44,904 bases of DNA from Arthrobacter sp. Bi83 (GTDB lineage: Bacteria > Actinomycetota > Actinomycetes > Actinomycetales > Micrococcaceae): positions 1-44,904 of the forward strand of contig NZ_CAKKLY010000039.1 of NCBI RefSeq assembly GCF_918698095.1. The letters run 5' to 3'. Positions 41,878-44,904 of the stretch are shown in pieces. Below the pieces are notes generated by a model, which was given only the letters and a program-made list of their open reading frames with translations, was not told the DNA's origin and ran no database searches. The stretch's first letter is position 1. Every line of letters starts with the position of its first letter. A program made the position numbers and the translations under genes.

Positions 41878-43110
41878 CTAGCGCTTGGAGTACTGCGCCC
41901 AGGGAATGTTCCAGTCCCCGTAACCCTCGAGCGGTTCAACGGGTGCCGCGCCGGTGTTGAGTACCTGGACCACGTCCCCTGTCTTCATGTTGTTGAAGAA
42001 CCACACGGCGTCTGCGGGCAGCAGGCCCACGCAGCCGTGCGACACGTTGGACACTCCCACGTAACCCCACGCAGATTCGAGGGCCTGGTGGACGTACACC
42101 CCGGAGGATGTGAGCCTGTTGGCGTACTCCACGGTGAGGGGCGGGTAGTAGCCTTTGTCGCCGGGTTTGAGGCCGATGCTCCCGGCGTTGAACTTGGAGC
42201 GGCGTTCCTGCTCCATGATCACCGCGAAGCCGGAAGGTGACAGCCAGTCGGAACCGCCCAGGGTGACGGGAGCTGTCTTCACGAGCTTCCCGTCGAAGTA
42301 CACCTTCATGGTTTTCGTGTTGTCGTCCACCACGGCCAGCCTCTGGGGTCCCACCTTGAACTGCACTTTGGCATTGAAGTTGCCAATCATGTGGTTGCCG
42401 AAATCAACGCCGAAGAGCTTCATGTCCAGGGCGACCCGGCTGTTGGACGCCCAGAACTTTTCGGGGCGGATGCGCACGCGCTGGTCCGAGTACCAGTGCC
42501 AGGCCACGGGCTGCTTGGACGAAACAGTGATCTTGACGGCCTTCTCCACGGCCGCCTTGTTGGCAACTGGCTCGCTGAAGACGATGTCGATGGGCTGCCC
42601 CGATCCGACGGTGGTGCCGTTCTCCGGGTACACGGCGGCATCCGCCTCGTTGGCGCTTTCGACGGTGGTGAACGTCTGCGCCTTCCTGGTCTCCCGGCCC
42701 GCCTGGTCAACGATCGTGAAGCTGTAGCTGTACGCCGTGTTGAACTGGAGGGGATCCAGGGTGGTCCAGGTGGTGCCATCGGCGCTCACGCTTCCTTTGA
42801 CCGGCGCGCCTCCCGCCGTCGCGGCCAGGACAACGTCCTTGACCTTGCCGTTTACGGCTTTGACTGAGGGTGCCACGGCGGGATTGACGCTCTTCGCGCC
42901 GTCGGTGGGGGTCACACCAAGTTCCACGGCCTTGACCACAGGGGCAGCGAGGCCCGGCTCGTTGCGGACCGGGGTGGAGGCCTCGGATTCCGGCGCGGGG
43001 TTGGCCCACCCTGGCGCGGTGGCGACGCCGATTCCGCCGGCCGCGACAGCAGCGCAAATCGCAGCGACCGCGAGGATCTTGCCGATCTTACGGGTGCTCT
43101 TTTCCGTCAT
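41878..43110 (-). CDS. L,D-transpeptidase with Ig-like domains (LdtMt2-like)
   Basis: 410 aa, exported. A basic N-terminus and hydrophobic helix (about residues 11-32) act as signal or anchor; no lipobox cysteine follows. Ig-like domains span about 40-260 (PVRIRP-type strand QRVRIRPEKF near 235). The C-terminal YkuD domain has the catalytic H341 (GVYVHQ) and SHGC with C360 (357-360). It makes 3-3 peptidoglycan cross-links and gives intrinsic resistance to many beta-lactams. The ATG at 43110 has GGAG 9 bases upstream. ahcY lies upstream across a terminator; a 175-base gap separates it from the TIGR01906 gene. Confidence 0.95.
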   Translation of the reverse strand: MTEKSTRKIGKILAVAAICAAVAAGGIGVATAPGWANPAPESEASTPVRNEPGLAAPVVKAVELGVTPTDGAKSVNPAVAPSVKAVNGKVKDVVLAATAGGAPVKGSVSADGTTWTTLDPLQFNTAYSYSFTIVDQAGRETRKAQTFTTVESANEADAAVYPENGTTVGSGQPIDIVFSEPVANKAAVEKAVKITVSSKQPVAWHWYSDQRVRIRPEKFWASNSRVALDMKLFGVDFGNHMIGNFNAKVQFKVGPQRLAVVDDNTKTMKVYFDGKLVKTAPVTLGGSDWLSPSGFAVIMEQERRSKFNAGSIGLKPGDKGYYPPLTVEYANRLTSSGVYVHQALESAWGYVGVSNVSHGCVGLLPADAVWFFNNMKTGDVVQVLNTGAAPVEPLEGYGDWNIPWAQYSKR

Positions 43111-43232
43111 GACTGGTTCTCCATGTCCCCCGCCGGGCCGCCAATCGGCGTCCATCCCTGTGCCCAGCAGAAACGCTGACCAGTCAATTTTATCGCACAG
43201 GAGGGCCGCGCCCGTCCGGGCGGCGCGGCAGG

Positions 43233-43274
43233 CCTTCGTGCCGGGAGGCCCGCTCAGGGCTCCCGGCACGAAGG
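43233..43274 (-). terminator. hairpin terminator after ahcY
   Basis: A perfect 15-bp stem (43233-43247 with 43260-43274) with a 12-base loop, 43 bases past the ahcY stop on the leftward strand. No U tract follows. It separates ahcY from the L,D-transpeptidase gene. Confidence 0.8.
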
Positions 43275-43317
43275 TCCAGCAATCAGAACGACCGGGCAAT
43301 CAGAACCGGTTCGAGTC

Positions 43318-44805
<1,488 letters not shown>

Positions 44806-44904
44806 GGGAGTCCTTTGCTGTATCCGGCGTCTTGCCTTCTGCGGTGCGGGCTGGAGTTTCAGGCTGGGGGCGCGGCCGGAGTCTTGAGGCCGGCAGTTTC
44901 GGGG

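Noticed and set aside
44806..44904. SAH riboswitch upstream of ahcY
   Set aside because: The 99 available bases do not show the conserved SAH-aptamer segments; the region is cut by the window edge.

Overview
The window is high-GC chromosomal DNA of an actinobacterium, most likely of the Arthrobacter/Pseudarthrobacter group. The evidence is a strong G/C third-position bias, many GTG starts, an MscR-free but Rpf-, L,D-transpeptidase- and PMT-rich gene set, SufS-SufU, and the gene order tatD-rpf-rsmA-ispE-ABC-F and tRNA-Gln-glmU-prs-rplY-pth. This assignment is inference from gene content; no 16S gene is present. There is no sign of a prophage, plasmid, transposase or CRISPR array. Most of the window is conserved housekeeping sequence, and the unusual material lies in the intergenic regions and in a tandem pair of very large regulators.

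Layout: 1-2.3 kb carries a short FAD-type oxidoreductase, deoC and a small membrane protein, closed by a 19-bp-stem bidirectional terminator. From 2.3-6.8 kb, reading left, are mfd and a YdjM-like membrane protein. From 7.0-10.9 kb, reading right, are an SDR/SRPBCC-type fusion, a DUF2505 protein, an SCO4848-type membrane protein and nhaA. From 10.9-12.7 kb, reading left, are sufS and sufU. From 12.74-13.24 kb lies a structured 500-base gap. From 13.2-18.7 kb are two ~910-residue STAND/LuxR-type regulators that overlap by 23 bases. From 18.9-23.1 kb, reading left, is tRNA-Gln(UUG)-glmU-prs-rplY-pth (cell wall precursor, PRPP, translation). A TetR regulator follows, then a 275-base nested palindromic element.

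From 24.3-30.6 kb, reading left, is tatD-rpf-rsmA-ispE-ABC-F. From 30.8-36.0 kb, reading right, is a moxR-DUF58-transglutaminase operon. From 36.0-38.6 kb, reading left, are rsmI and a succinate-semialdehyde-type dehydrogenase. pmt (protein O-mannosyltransferase) reads right from 38.7 kb. The last block, reading left, holds ahcY, an L,D-transpeptidase and a TIGR01906 membrane protein.

Functional themes are cell envelope growth and remodelling (glmU, rpf, L,D-transpeptidase, pmt, ispE for prenyl carrier), translation quality and rRNA modification (rsmA, rsmI, pth, L25, ABC-F), transcription-coupled repair (mfd) and Fe-S biogenesis (sufSU). The main candidates for something undescribed are: (i) the 24000-24274 element, whose outer inverted repeat encloses three abutting hairpins; (ii) an 18-base tandem repeat at the end of the first large regulator in which each unit re-encodes A-L-P-K-K-stop with only synonymous differences; (iii) an orphan structured region upstream of sufS; (iv) an NhaA with a C-terminal EF-hand-like loop; and (v) the STAND-LuxR pair itself.
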